DNA of 64,000 nt, taken from contig NZ_CVRB01000001.1 in NCBI RefSeq assembly GCF_001048695.1, forward strand, positions 930,001 through 994,000, in the 5' to 3' direction. Position 1 is the first letter of the stretch. Each line of letters begins with the position of its first letter. Positions 43,008 through 52,069 of this stretch are shown piece by piece. Position numbers and translations under genes: made by a program. Under the pieces are notes generated by a model. The model did not search any database. It saw nothing but the letters and a program-made list of their open reading frames with translations, and was not told the origin of the DNA. The stretch comes from Neobacillus massiliamazoniensis. GTDB lineage: Bacteria; Bacillota; Bacilli; Bacillales; Cytobacillaceae.

Positions 43008-44450
43008 TTAAATAACCATCTTTTTATTATTATGAAGATGCAATTCTTGTTTATCTGAACCATCTTGTTCACGATGCTTTTTGATTTTGAAGTGGTAAAT
43101 CAAATAGCATGCAATTGTAAACGGAACGAGGCAATACAATGCAATTCGTTGATTCGGATCAAACGCTAAGCTGACCAAAACAATAATATTTAGAGTTAAC
43201 CCAATCAACGGCAGGAATGGATAAAGCGGTGTTTTAAATTTAAGGTCTTCTACTCTGCCGCCTTCACGGATAAATTTACGACGGAAGGCTAATTGGGATG
43301 CAGTAATAGAAATCCAACCTACTTGTGCACCTACTCCAGCAATGGAAATAAGCCATAAGAATACAGTTTTAGCAGCAACTACACTTGATAATAATGATAA
43401 AAGGGCAATTCCCATCGTTAACAAGAGCGCATTTAATGGAACACCTCTTTTTGTTACTTTTGTCAAAGCTTTACTGGCCATTTTCTCTTTTGACATTGCA
43501 TACAGCATCCGAGTAGCTGCATAGAGTCCAGAGTTTGCAACAGAAAGTAACGCAGTAAGGATAACAAAATTCATAATGTCAGCAGCATAAGGGATTCCTA
43601 CCCTATCAAATACTACGACAAAAGGACTTTCAATTACACCAGCCTGTTTCATTGGAATTAAGCCACCTAAAACAAAGATCGCTAAGACAAAGAAGAAAAG
43701 AGTACGCCAAACGGTCTGGCGGATCGATTTTGGAATCGTCTTTTCCGGGTCTTCACTTTCACCTGCGGCAATACCGATTAATTCTGTCCCTTGGAACGAA
43801 AAATTAACCGTAAGCATCGTAATCACTAGAGCATTGAAACCATTTGGCAATAGACCATGTGCAGTGAAATTTGATAAATATGGTGCAGGTTGTCCACCTT
43901 TCATATGGATAATGCCGAACATAGCTGCTCCACCAAGGACAATGAACGCAATAATAGCCAAAATTTTGATACTTGAAAACCAAAATTCGGCCTCTCCAAA
44001 CGCCCGTGCCGAAAGTGCATTCAGTAAGAATAGAACAATGGCGAAGATTAGACACCATATCCAGACGGGTGTGTGCGGGAACCATCTTAGCATCTGATTA
44101 CTTGAAGATAGTAATTCTAACGCAACAGTTACAGCCCATCCTAACCAATACAGCCATCCTAAGGCAAAGCCAGTTCCGGGACCAATAAATTTTGTTGTAT
44201 ATGTTTGAAATGAGCCTGAAATCGGCATAGCTACTGACAATTCTCCAAGACAAAGCATGGTTAAAAACATAATAAATCCGCCAACAAGATATGAGAGGAC
44301 GGCACCCATCGGTCCGGCTTGATTAATTGTAAAGCCTGAACCTAGAAAAAGACCTGACCCGATAACCCCTCCAAGGGAAATCATAAATAAATGTCTAGCC
44401 TTCATCGTTCTCTGTAATTCATGTGATGCATTGTTCTCTGGTTGTTGCAT
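43008..44450 (-). CDS. AAT-type amino acid permease
   Basis: 480 residues, 12 helices, of the APC superfamily (LysP/GabP/ProY-like AAT branch). The N-terminal signature is [20 protein letters not shown], followed by [16 protein letters not shown] and [17 protein letters not shown], the conserved substrate-site region. It imports an amino acid with H+; lysine, S-methylmethionine or aromatic acids are possible but cannot be told apart here. ATG follows GGGGGAAAT. It has its own terminator. Confidence 0.9.
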   Translation of the reverse strand: MQQPENNASHELQRTMKARHLFMISLGGVIGSGLFLGSGFTINQAGPMGAVLSYLVGGFIMFLTMLCLGELSVAMPISGSFQTYTTKFIGPGTGFALGWLYWLGWAVTVALELLSSSNQMLRWFPHTPVWIWCLIFAIVLFLLNALSARAFGEAEFWFSSIKILAIIAFIVLGGAAMFGIIHMKGGQPAPYLSNFTAHGLLPNGFNALVITMLTVNFSFQGTELIGIAAGESEDPEKTIPKSIRQTVWRTLFFFVLAIFVLGGLIPMKQAGVIESPFVVVFDRVGIPYAADIMNFVILTALLSVANSGLYAATRMLYAMSKEKMASKALTKVTKRGVPLNALLLTMGIALLSLLSSVVAAKTVFLWLISIAGVGAQVGWISITASQLAFRRKFIREGGRVEDLKFKTPLYPFLPLIGLTLNIIVLVSLAFDPNQRIALYCLVPFTIACYLIYHFKIKKHREQDGSDKQELHLHNNKKMVI

Positions 44451-44994
44451 TACATTTCCCCCTTCATCCTAATAAGGATGCATTTCCAAACCCCGTAGTA
44501 AATTAAATATTACGCGATGGATTTTCAGCAAATTTATTGCATAAAAAAAGAATAAAATATTTGTCCAAAAATAGCAATAACCAATTCCTTTTGTTATATT
44601 TGCAATTTTCATGCAAAATAAGAGATTACTCAATCATTAATATTCTCTCCAACAAATATGCCAACTATTTAGCTTAACTAATAACAATTTGGTAGGTTAA
44701 TCGTAAAAATACTATTCCTCTATATTGGGGACATTCGAAGTTTTCACAATAAATTTCACATTATTTATTATTCTTTTTAAGAAAAAAATGGTACAAGACC
44801 GGATTTTATATCACATCATTATTATTCTTTTCATAGTATATTAATAAGGAAATTTTTACATCATTTGTATATTTTCTTGTAAATATTATCACAATAAAGT
44901 ATGTAGGATCGGACGGAGTATGTTGTCCAAATACTAATAAGAAATACTAGCAAAATGTTTCCATTTTTAAACAATACTAAGGTGAAATGATGAG
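44451..44994. other. 540-bp gene-free divergent region
   Basis: A/T-rich sequence between the divergent permease and zinc-finger genes. It must contain their promoters. I see no open frame above 40 codons, no riboswitch pattern and no dispersed repeat. Confidence 0.5.
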
Positions 44995-45003
44995 GTGATG
45001 AAT

Positions 45004-45210
45004 TTGGGCCTACTCAACGCTTATAACCAGTGGAAAGAGACTAGATATCAAAATTACCTCTCCAATATGAAAGACCAAGGAAAATGTCCTGATTGTCAGG
45101 GCAGAGGATATACCGTTTATCCCTATAATGAATTTGCTTATTTTAATTCATTCGAATGCCCTGGCTGTCGAGGTAGTGGTATCTACACGGACTGGGAGGA
45201 AACGAGATAA
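45004..45210 (+). CDS. small DnaJ-type zinc-finger protein (68 aa)
   Basis: Two CxxCxGxG motifs, CPDCQGRG and CPGCRGSG, about 25 residues apart form a single DnaJ-like zinc-binding module. The gene starts GLLNAYNQWKETRYQNYL. The start is TTG 45004, six bases after GAGGTG; ATG 44998 and GTG 44995 lie on that site. Short relatives are common in Bacillaceae, without known function. A terminator follows. Confidence 0.8.
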   Translation: MGLLNAYNQWKETRYQNYLSNMKDQGKCPDCQGRGYTVYPYNEFAYFNSFECPGCRGSGIYTDWEETR

Positions 45211-45249
45211 TCATTCTTACAATCTAATCATGGATGTCCAAAAAATATC

Positions 45250-45294
45250 CCTTCACTGCTTGAAATAATTTGAGAACAATGAAGGGTTTTTTTG
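45250..45294 (+). terminator. terminator of zinc-finger gene
   Basis: CCCTTCA...TGAAGGG stem with TTTTTTT. Confidence 0.8.
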
Positions 45295-45301
45295 TGTTTG
45301 T

Positions 45302-45412
45302 TCAGATGAGCCCATACTTTTTTGCATAAATAACGTTTTCTTCTAGTTGTGAAGATACCTTTCCTGAATGTAGGGCATTTTCATCTTTCAGTATAGCTGC
45401 TTCCACTTTCAT
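45302..45412 (-). CDS. possible 36-aa peptide
   Basis: ATG 45412 with GGAAG six bases upstream; 36 codons (MKVEAAILKDENALHSG ... YAKKYGLI). The amino acid composition looks coding-like and stop codons precede it in frame, but no family is recognised. It may be a gene fragment. Confidence 0.3.
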   Translation of the reverse strand: MKVEAAILKDENALHSGKVSSQLEENVIYAKKYGLI

Positions 45413-45446
45413 CGATTACTTCCGGTGATAATAATTGAAAAGCGTT

Positions 45447-45707
45447 TTAAGCCGTAATAATTGACTGTGGCCCAAATTCTTTATTCAAATCTTGAAGTTT
45501 AACTTCTCTTTTTCTAAGATTGCCATATGTTTTGCCAATTTCAATTGCAGAAGTCAGAAAATCATATTTTGCTTTCCATAACTGATACTTTAATTTTGTC
45601 GTTTCTTTTTCTATTTCCTCGTTGTATTTCTGTTTCAAACTCTCAATCTTTGTAACGACAACATTAAGTCGTTCATTCCTAAACTTGTTGATTTCATCAT
45701 CTCTTAC
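45447..45707 (-). pseudogene. truncated coiled-coil gene relic
   Basis: An open frame of 86 codons with a Lys/Glu-rich helical translation (RNERLNVVVTKIESLKQKY, TTKLKYQLWKAKYDFL, NLRKREVKLQDLNKEF) that looks coding. A stop lies directly upstream in frame and no ATG or good site is present; the TTG at 45638 is a weak candidate. It is probably the C-terminal part of a lost gene. Family unknown. Confidence 0.45.
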
Positions 45708-45866
45708 TCAAACTGGTCAAAATTGAGGCATTTCTCCGCGGTAATAAAATATATCGGCGAATTCGAACTAAATATCTTCTAATTTTTATTTATATTTGCG
45801 AATTTTAATAGTATTGCCCCTGTTTTTCACGAATAACTTAGCTTCGTTGCAAGAAGCAACATCTTA

Positions 45867-45916
45867 TGCGCGAATCTGAAGCATATATGCGCGAAAATTT
45901 AAATATATGCGCGAAT
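45867..45916. repeat. phased short array, TATGCGCGAA core
   Basis: TGCGCGAA at 45867, 45888 and 45908, steps 21 and 20. Same core and spacing as 6221-6293. It is followed at 45923 by CGGAGGCTAAGCACGGGAG, perhaps a remnant of repeat R3. Confidence 0.75.
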
Positions 45917-46133
45917 CACAGTTCCGGAGGCTAAGCACGGGAGTTGGACAGTAATCGAAGTAGACCTGTAACCATATTTTAAAAAATTCAATAGTATTGC
46001 TTCTACCAGGATCAGTCCTTTTTGAGATATCCTCCTTATGTTTAATTCAATCCAAATAAAAAGCATAAAAAGGGGTAGTAAAGAAAAGATAATTGTAAGT
46101 CTGATTAATTTAGTTTAGGGAGTGCAAATGTAA

Positions 46134-46457
46134 ATGACCGTTTTTGTTTACCAAACCTTCGAGGTAAAGCAAAACAAATTTAAAGAGGCAATTGATAATT
46201 TAAGGGAGATACAGAAATTTAGAAATGAAACCTATAACCAGCATGTTGAAATTCTAACACCTGTTTCAGGTGAGGATCATACCTATGCCATTCTAACAAC
46301 ATATGAAGGCTTAGCAGAAATGGAACTGCAAAGTAAAAAAATGTTTGATGATGAAGAATACTTAAAGCTTATTGGGGATTTCTTTCTTGAGAATATCGTA
46401 CAAGGAAGTATGTACACTCAAATATATAGAACTATTAATACAAAAAAAGAAAAATAA
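46134..46457 (+). CDS. dimeric alpha/beta-barrel (ABM/NIPSNAP-like) protein
   Basis: 107 residues with the beta-alpha-beta pattern of small ferredoxin-like dimeric barrel proteins (VFVYQTFEVKQNKFKEAID...EILTPVSGEDHTYAILTTYE). I see no heme or catalytic motif, so monooxygenase activity cannot be claimed. AGGGAG precedes ATG, and a strong bidirectional terminator follows. Confidence 0.6.
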   Translation: MTVFVYQTFEVKQNKFKEAIDNLREIQKFRNETYNQHVEILTPVSGEDHTYAILTTYEGLAEMELQSKKMFDDEEYLKLIGDFFLENIVQGSMYTQIYRTINTKKEK

Positions 46458-46472
46458 AAATTTTTTTTAAAA

Positions 46473-46508
46473 AAAGACGACATTGTGATTTCCACAACGT
46501 CGTCTTTT
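46473..46508. terminator. bidirectional terminator
   Basis: AAAAGACGAC...GTCGTCTTTT between the convergent ABM-like and aspA genes. Confidence 0.9.
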
Positions 46509-46515
46509 CACAATA

Positions 46516-47940
46516 TTAATTTTTATCTAGAAGTGATGCACCCGCAATTCCCGGTTTTGTCATTTCATAGATATTTAAGATAAGATCTAATTCCTCTTCT
46601 GTTAGAACATCGTGCTGGAGACATAGTTCTCGAACTGATTTACCGCTAGTAATCGCTTCTCTAGCAATCCGTGCCGCCACTTCATAGCCAAGGTGTGGAT
46701 TTACTGCTGTAATAATTCCAACACTTTTTTCAACATTTTCCTTTAAGCGGGCTTCATTTGCTTGAATACCGGCAAGGCAATGATCGGTAAAGACGCGAAA
46801 TCCGTTGTTCATTATGCTGATGGATTGAAGCAAATTAAAGACAAGTACCGGCTCCATAACGTTCAATTCAAGCTGCCCAGCTTCAGAAGCAAGACAGATG
46901 GTATGATCATTACCAATTACCTGAAAGGCAATTTGGTTTATCACTTCAGCCATAACGGGATTTACTTTTCCAGGCATGATAGAGGATCCTGGTTGACGAG
47001 CAGGAAGACTAATTTCGGCTAAGCCAACACGTGGACCAGACGCCATAAGGCGTAAATCGTTTGCAATTTTTGACATATTCATCATACAGACTTTTAATGT
47101 CGCAGAAACTTCTGTATAGGCATCCGTGTTCTGAGTAGCATCGACAAGATGATCGGCATTAATCAATGGCAGGTTGCTAATTTCTGAAAGCTGCTTTACG
47201 ACATCTGTAATATACTCGGGATCAGCATTTAAGCCTGTCCCAACAGCTGTTGCCCCCATATTTACTTCATATAAATGCTTACGTGACTGTTTAATACGAT
47301 CAATGTCTCGCCTTAACACCCGACTGTATGCCTCGAATTCCTGCCCTAGACGGATTGGAACAGCATCCTGAAGATGGGTACGCCCCATCTTAATGACTTT
47401 TTCAAACTCCACTGCTTTAAGTTGAAAAGTCTTATGCATATGTTCCATCGTTAAAAGTAACTTTTCCAGTAGTTTCAAGGTTGCAATATGTATCGCTGTT
47501 GGGAAAACATCGTTTGTCGATTGTGACATATTCACATGACTATTTGGACTTAAATGAATATACTCTCCCTTTTCATGTCCAAGCAATTCAAGAGCACGGT
47601 TGGCTATCACTTCATTCATATTCATATTCATTGATGTCCCTGCCCCGCCTTGGATGGGATCAACAATAAACTGGTCCTTCCACTTTCCTTCAATTATTTC
47701 ATCCGCTGCTTTGCAAATAACTTCTCCAAGACCGCTATATAATCGAGTTGTATTCATATTGGCAATAGCCGCTGCTTTCTTAACCATGGCTAGTGCAGTA
47801 ATTAATTCTTCATGAATACGGTATCCTGTAATTGGGAAATTTTCTACTGCACGCATTGTTTGGATCCCGTAATAAACATCAGCTGGAATCTCTTTTTCCC
47901 CTAAAAAATCATGTTCGATCCTATTGTTTGCTGTTAACAT
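46516..47940 (-). CDS. aspA: aspartate ammonia-lyase
   Basis: 474-residue member of the fumarase/aspartase superfamily, converting L-aspartate to fumarate and ammonia. The flexible signature loop GSSIMPGKVNPVMAEV carries the catalytic Ser. GGAGTSMNMNMNE and TGLNADPEY are further conserved regions. Class II fumarase shares the fold, but the N-terminus EHDFLGEKEIPADVYYGIQT and SQSTNDVFPTA match aspartase. ATG follows AGGTGG. It has no asparaginase neighbour, unlike B. subtilis ansAB. Confidence 0.93.
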   Translation of the reverse strand: MLTANNRIEHDFLGEKEIPADVYYGIQTMRAVENFPITGYRIHEELITALAMVKKAAAIANMNTTRLYSGLGEVICKAADEIIEGKWKDQFIVDPIQGGAGTSMNMNMNEVIANRALELLGHEKGEYIHLSPNSHVNMSQSTNDVFPTAIHIATLKLLEKLLLTMEHMHKTFQLKAVEFEKVIKMGRTHLQDAVPIRLGQEFEAYSRVLRRDIDRIKQSRKHLYEVNMGATAVGTGLNADPEYITDVVKQLSEISNLPLINADHLVDATQNTDAYTEVSATLKVCMMNMSKIANDLRLMASGPRVGLAEISLPARQPGSSIMPGKVNPVMAEVINQIAFQVIGNDHTICLASEAGQLELNVMEPVLVFNLLQSISIMNNGFRVFTDHCLAGIQANEARLKENVEKSVGIITAVNPHLGYEVAARIAREAITSGKSVRELCLQHDVLTEEELDLILNIYEMTKPGIAGASLLDKN

Positions 47941-48055
47941 CCCAATACCACCTTTTCTGAAAACGATTTAATTCTACTTCCACACTAATAATATAACTTT
48001 TTACTCTTCATGTCTCTCTTTAAGTAAAAATATATCTAGCTGAAAGTTTTAAAAA

Positions 48056-48238
48056 GGTTCTGTTAAACATGTCTGTTGATTTCCGCTCCAGTCGCTCGCT
48101 TTCCGCGGGCGTTCCGGGGAGCCTCCTCTGCGCTTTAGCGCCTGCGGGGTCTCCCCTGCCCCGTACTCCCGCAGGAGTCGAGCGTCTTCCGCTCCAATCA
48201 ACATATTGGCAAAATCAACAATGATCTTTAACATAGCT
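48056..48238 (+). mobile_element. MITE copy 6 (short form, 183 bp)
   Basis: Ends are GGTTCTGTTAAA and TTTAACATAGCT. An exact 8-bp duplication TTTAAAAA flanks it (48048-48055 and 48239-48246). Same internal deletion as copy 5. Confidence 0.92.
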
Positions 48239-48267
48239 TTTAAAAAAGTGAACAGGATAATATCTTT

Positions 48268-48711
48268 TCATTCTAAGCTTTTGAAAAAATAATGATCTGC
48301 GGAATGATTATATTTTTTTAAAAATTTACCAAATAACTCAAGTTCTTCATCGGTCCAATCCTTTAATACTTCCTCGATGATAGAAAATCTTCCATGTTGG
48401 TATGATTTAAACTCTTTTTTTCCTAATTCTGTTATCTGAAGGGAATAAGCCCTTCCATCCATAGGATCAGGGATTCTGTAGACATAACCTTTGTGTTCCA
48501 ATGCAGAAGCTTGTCTACTTATTGTCGAAATATCTAATCGAAATGCTTCTGCGAGCGCTTTTACCCCAAGCGGACCATCAGAAGTTATTTGATGTAATAT
48601 GAGATAGGCTGATCGATCAAGATTACTGATTTTTTTACTAGAGATTGATGTAATCCGGCGAACTAGAACGGCCAGTTCGAAATCTATACTTTCAAACGCT
48701 TTTTCATCCAT
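48268..48711 (-). CDS. MarR-family transcriptional regulator
   Basis: 147 residues. The winged helix lies at about 50-100 (VKALAEAFRLDISTISRQASAL, wing DPMDGRAYSLQIT). ATG 48711 lies 8 nt after GAGGG; the GTG at 48726 is part of the site. It is divergent from an MFS exporter, with palindromes matching a MarR operator on that gene's promoter. It is probably a drug-responsive repressor. Confidence 0.9.
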   Translation of the reverse strand: MDEKAFESIDFELAVLVRRITSISSKKISNLDRSAYLILHQITSDGPLGVKALAEAFRLDISTISRQASALEHKGYVYRIPDPMDGRAYSLQITELGKKEFKSYQHGRFSIIEEVLKDWTDEELELFGKFLKKYNHSADHYFFKSLE

Positions 48712-48806
48712 CGTGTATTCCCTCACTTTTTCCCCATTCTCTCTATCATCATGTTAACATAACATCAACTATTTTAAAATTTTTGTAAATCCAGGAGATA
48801 ACAGTA

Positions 48807-48861
48807 TTGACTTAACTGAAATTAGTTGTATAATACAACAATATAGTTTCATAATACAACT
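48807..48861 (+). promoter_or_regulatory. MFS-gene promoter with two MarR-type operators
   Basis: TTGACT (48807-48812), 16 bp, TATAAT (48829-48834). GTTGTAT-A-ATACAAC (48825-48839) is a perfect palindrome covering the -10. A second copy, GTTTCAT-A-ATACAAC (48846-48860), lies 21 bp downstream. Binding would block RNA polymerase directly. Confidence 0.8.
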
Positions 48862-49015
48862 TATATATGCATAATATGTTAGAAACAGAATGCATGGTAA
48901 TGAAATTGTGGTTCACGAGGTTCAAATGGAACACATTCAAAGGTATTCTTTTGGGATTATTCGCCTCCTAAAAAACGATTAGGCAGGCATATGACAAAAA
49001 CAAGGGGGTAAAAAA

Positions 49016-50266
49016 GTGTCATCTTCATCAAAATTATCTGTAACTTCGCCAGCAAAAGCTGGGTCATCCTCAGGAGAAAAACAAAGTCTTTTAAAACAAT
49101 CAAAGGCAGTTTGGGCCGTCTTTTTTGCAAGTATCATCGCCTTTATGGGACTCGGTCTTGTTGACCCAATTTTGCCGGCTATTGCTAAAAACCTTCAGGC
49201 TACACCTTCGCAGGTAACCTTATTATTTACCAGCTATAATGCCGTTATGGCGGTTGCAATGCTTATCACAGGTGCTATTTCGTCAAGACTTGGAATCAAA
49301 TGGACATTGCTCACTGGAATTGTCATTATAGCAGTATTTTCAGCACTTGGAGGGATGTCTAACGGAATTTGGACACTCGTAGGCCTTCGTGGTGGATGGG
49401 GCCTAGGCAACTCATTGTTTGTAGCTACTGCGTTAGCAGCAATCGTTTCGTTATCCAAAAATGGAACAGCAAAAGCGATTGTCTTGTATGAAGCTGCAGT
49501 TGGTCTTGGTATTTCGGTTGGGCCGCTGATTGGCGGCTGGCTTGGCGGAATTTCATGGCGCGGCCCATTTCTAGGTGTTGCTGCATTGATGGTGGTTGCT
49601 TTTATTGGACTTATTACATTAATGCCGAAATCAGCCTCAAAGGATCCAAAAACAATTCAAAGAAAAACATCCGTACTGGACCCTTTCCGGGCCTTGAAAC
49701 ACCGTTCCCTTTTAGTTTTCGGTATTTCAGCCGCTCTATACAATTTTGGTTTCTTCACATTGCTCGCTTACTCACCTTTTGTTTTAGGTTTGGATGAGCA
49801 TGGATTAGGTTTTGTATTCCTAGGCTGGGGAATTCTATTAGCCATTACATCTGTTTTCATGGCTCCAAAACTACAACTGCGGTTTGGTACCGTTAAATCA
49901 ATGTGTGCAATGTTAACCCTTTTTGCACTGCTTCTTGTCGTAATGGGAGTCTGGACAAATATTCAATGGGTTCTAATCGTTGCGATTATCCTTGCTGGTG
50001 CTGTATTGGGCAATAACAATACATTAATTACAACGGCCGTTATGAACTCTGCTCCCGTTGAACGGGCTACTGCCTCTTCAGCATACAGCTTCCTCCGTTT
50101 TATCGGAGGAGCAATTGCACCATATTTTGCTGGTAAACTAGCTGAATGGTATAATCCCCATGTTCCATTTATTGTTGGTGCAGGATTTGTTCTACTATCC
50201 GTGCTCTTAATTTGGATCAATACTAAGCATCTTAAACATGTTGATGATGCTTTTGAAGGGCATTAA
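49016..50266 (+). CDS. MFS multidrug efflux transporter
   Basis: 416 residues, 12 helices, of the DHA1-like drug/H+ antiporters. MGLGLVDPILPAI is in helix 1 and the antiporter motif C-like VGLGISVGPLIGGWLGG is in helix 5. GTG follows GGGGG. It is divergent from the MarR-type gene and its promoter carries two matching palindromes, so induction by a toxic substrate is likely. The substrate is unknown. Confidence 0.9.
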   Translation: MSSSSKLSVTSPAKAGSSSGEKQSLLKQSKAVWAVFFASIIAFMGLGLVDPILPAIAKNLQATPSQVTLLFTSYNAVMAVAMLITGAISSRLGIKWTLLTGIVIIAVFSALGGMSNGIWTLVGLRGGWGLGNSLFVATALAAIVSLSKNGTAKAIVLYEAAVGLGISVGPLIGGWLGGISWRGPFLGVAALMVVAFIGLITLMPKSASKDPKTIQRKTSVLDPFRALKHRSLLVFGISAALYNFGFFTLLAYSPFVLGLDEHGLGFVFLGWGILLAITSVFMAPKLQLRFGTVKSMCAMLTLFALLLVVMGVWTNIQWVLIVAIILAGAVLGNNNTLITTAVMNSAPVERATASSAYSFLRFIGGAIAPYFAGKLAEWYNPHVPFIVGAGFVLLSVLLIWINTKHLKHVDDAFEGH

Positions 50267-50311
50267 TATTTGTTAGTGGGTGTCCTATAAGCGTATGAAC
50301 TCTCGCTCCCT

Positions 50312-50352
50312 CACTATATTGCTGTTATTATGCAAAGTTCAGCAATATAGTG
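50312..50352. repeat. perfect 13-bp inverted repeat
   Basis: CACTATATTGCTG (50312-50324) and CAGCAATATAGTG (50340-50352), loop 15 nt, nested inside weaker GGGTGTCC/GGAACATCC pairing. It may be a processed terminator of the MFS gene or a transposon end. Confidence 0.7.
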
Positions 50353-50409
50353 TAGGCTGTGGGGTCTGACATTTTGTTTGGAACATCCTCATTTTTTTAA
50401 AGGGTTCAT

Positions 50410-50916
50410 TTAATCATTATCATTATTAAACCATTCTTCTTCCCATTCATCTTCCTCATATTCACTACACCATCTATAATTTCTCTTCTTAAATGTTAGA
50501 ATATAGTTTTTCAACATTTTATACCGAAGAAGCTCTTGCTCTGGAGTTAATGCTCCTGACCATGCATATGTTTCTATTAATGAAACATAATCCTTATAGA
50601 TTCGATGGTAAATTTGATCAAGACGTCTTTTTTGGGCAGGTGTAAAATGGATGTCTTTTGTACATGTTAAATCGGAATCAATAATCCTTTCCCCATTTTT
50701 TGGGGATTCTTTTTCCTCCTCAACATCTATTTTTCCATCTTCTTTATCTTTTTTGGAAAAGTCCGGTTTATCTTGTTTTATACCTTCTCGATTGTTGCTG
50801 TATTTTCCCTTCTCTTCCGCTTCTCTATTTTGTTTCAATTGTTCTGCATCAATATAAGTAGATAAAGACGAAAAACAGACGAAAAAAATGATAAACCATA
50901 CTATTTTCTTTGTCAT
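50410..50916 (-). CDS. secreted acidic hypothetical protein
   Basis: 168 residues. A signal peptide (about 1-24, KKIVWFIIFFVCFSSLSTYI) is followed by a highly charged linker (25-80) and a helical region with two cysteines (TCTKDIHFTPAQKRRLDQIY and YRWCSEYEEDEWEEEWF). ATG 50916 follows GAGGAG. It is 66 bp downstream of a secreted PepSY protein on the same strand, so they are probably co-expressed. No family is recognised. Confidence 0.7.
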   Translation of the reverse strand: MTKKIVWFIIFFVCFSSLSTYIDAEQLKQNREAEEKGKYSNNREGIKQDKPDFSKKDKEDGKIDVEEEKESPKNGERIIDSDLTCTKDIHFTPAQKRRLDQIYHRIYKDYVSLIETYAWSGALTPEQELLRYKMLKNYILTFKKRNYRWCSEYEEDEWEEEWFNNDND

Positions 50917-50982
50917 CCACTTTCTCCTCATATCTCAAGATGAAAAAAATTGCACATCAAAATGATATGCAATTTCAAAATA

Positions 50983-51345
50983 TTAATCATCTAAATGGTC
51001 ATCATCATGGTGATGATCATCACCATCATGGTGGTGGCCATCACCATGATGCCCTTCTTTTTCAACCTCTAATACTTGTCCTGTCATTGCATCAATTTCA
51101 ATTTCATAGATAATTCCTGAGCTTTTTACCTTTACCTCGTAAACAGCTCTGCCGTCATCCTCTTCTAATACAACCTTTACGACCTCACCTTTTACTTTTT
51201 TCAATGCAATATTTTTTGCTTCATTCTCCGAAATACGTTTATTTCCCGGTTGCATAGGTTGAGCGGCTTTGGCAGCTCCCATATAAAAATTACTACCGAA
51301 ACTAATTGGGAAAATGAACAAAAGCACTAAGATCCATTTTTTCAT
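50983..51345 (-). CDS. secreted PepSY-domain protein with His-rich tail
   Basis: 120 residues. A signal peptide (1-27, ending AAKA) is followed by a PepSY domain (about 38-97: ISENEAKNIALKKVKGEVVK ... VYEVKVKSSGIIYEIEIDAMTGQVLEVE). The last 23 residues are almost only His, Asp and Gly (HHGDGHHHDGDDHHHD), a likely metal-binding tail. PepSY domains inhibit peptidases or sense metals at the surface. Encoding DNA is a tandem CATCAC/GATGAT run. AAGGAGGATG precedes the start. Confidence 0.85.
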   Translation of the reverse strand: MKKWILVLLFIFPISFGSNFYMGAAKAAQPMQPGNKRISENEAKNIALKKVKGEVVKVVLEEDDGRAVYEVKVKSSGIIYEIEIDAMTGQVLEVEKEGHHGDGHHHDGDDHHHDDDHLDD

Positions 51346-51408
51346 CTTTCATCCTCCTTTATCATTTGTTATTTTGTGTAAAAATAAGCAACTTATTCAT
51401 TTTATTAT

Positions 51409-51483
51409 TCATCTATTGAAGAAACAGACGCAGAAAATTTAGACAAGCTAGGATATCGCCGTTACGATTCTAAATCTTTATGA
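51409..51483 (+). pseudogene. possible C-terminal gene relic
   Basis: A short open frame SSIEETDAENLDKLGYRRYD ending at TGA 51481 looks coding-like but has no start or ribosome binding site. Very low certainty. Confidence 0.2.
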
Positions 51484-51527
51484 AAATAATAAAGTAACTT
51501 TAATTTTCTGGTTTAGGAGAGCAGGAG

Positions 51528-51956
51528 ATGAAAAACCTATTTGGTTTACTAAGCTTATGTTTCGACAGGTTCTTTAGTCTATTCAGAAAAAGGAAACTAA
51601 ATAAAGATCCGAGATATAAATATTTAAATTGGGGATTAGGTATAGATGGGCCATTTTTTTTCAGTAAAAAGTTTTCGATAGAAAATAACTCAATCACTAT
51701 TTTGGGGACACAAATTACCCACGATCAGAAGTGGCCGGTAAAGTATTCAATCGTTAAATTAAGCAAGTTTGGCACTTCTATTCAATACTTTGATAGTGTA
51801 ATTTTCCATGGAAATCAATCTGATAAAGAGTTCAAGCATACCTTCATAGTTCCCAGCGGTACCGATTATCAGCTGGAAGTTTTTAATTATTGCAGGTATA
51901 TAACAACTGGAAAGTTTCATGTGATCCAAAATGAGGAATCTAAACATTCTAATTAG
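51528..51956 (+). CDS. hypothetical protein (142 aa)
   Basis: ATG follows GGAGAGCAGGAG at good spacing. The N-terminal 24 residues are hydrophobic then basic (CFDRFFSLFRKRKLNKD). The remainder is rich in aromatic residues and beta-strands (WGLGIDGPFFFSKKF, HTFIVPSGTDYQLEVFNY). I recognise no family and no neighbour gives a clue; the gene precedes the antiporter by about 110 bp. Confidence 0.6.
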   Translation: MKNLFGLLSLCFDRFFSLFRKRKLNKDPRYKYLNWGLGIDGPFFFSKKFSIENNSITILGTQITHDQKWPVKYSIVKLSKFGTSIQYFDSVIFHGNQSDKEFKHTFIVPSGTDYQLEVFNYCRYITTGKFHVIQNEESKHSN

Positions 51957-52069
51957 CGCCAGGATCTTAGAAAGCTTTATTTAATGATAATAATCAAATT
52001 GCCCATGTCCACTGGACAACTCAAGCATACCTTAAAAGGAGAATCACAATTATAAGGGGGGTTTGTGGA

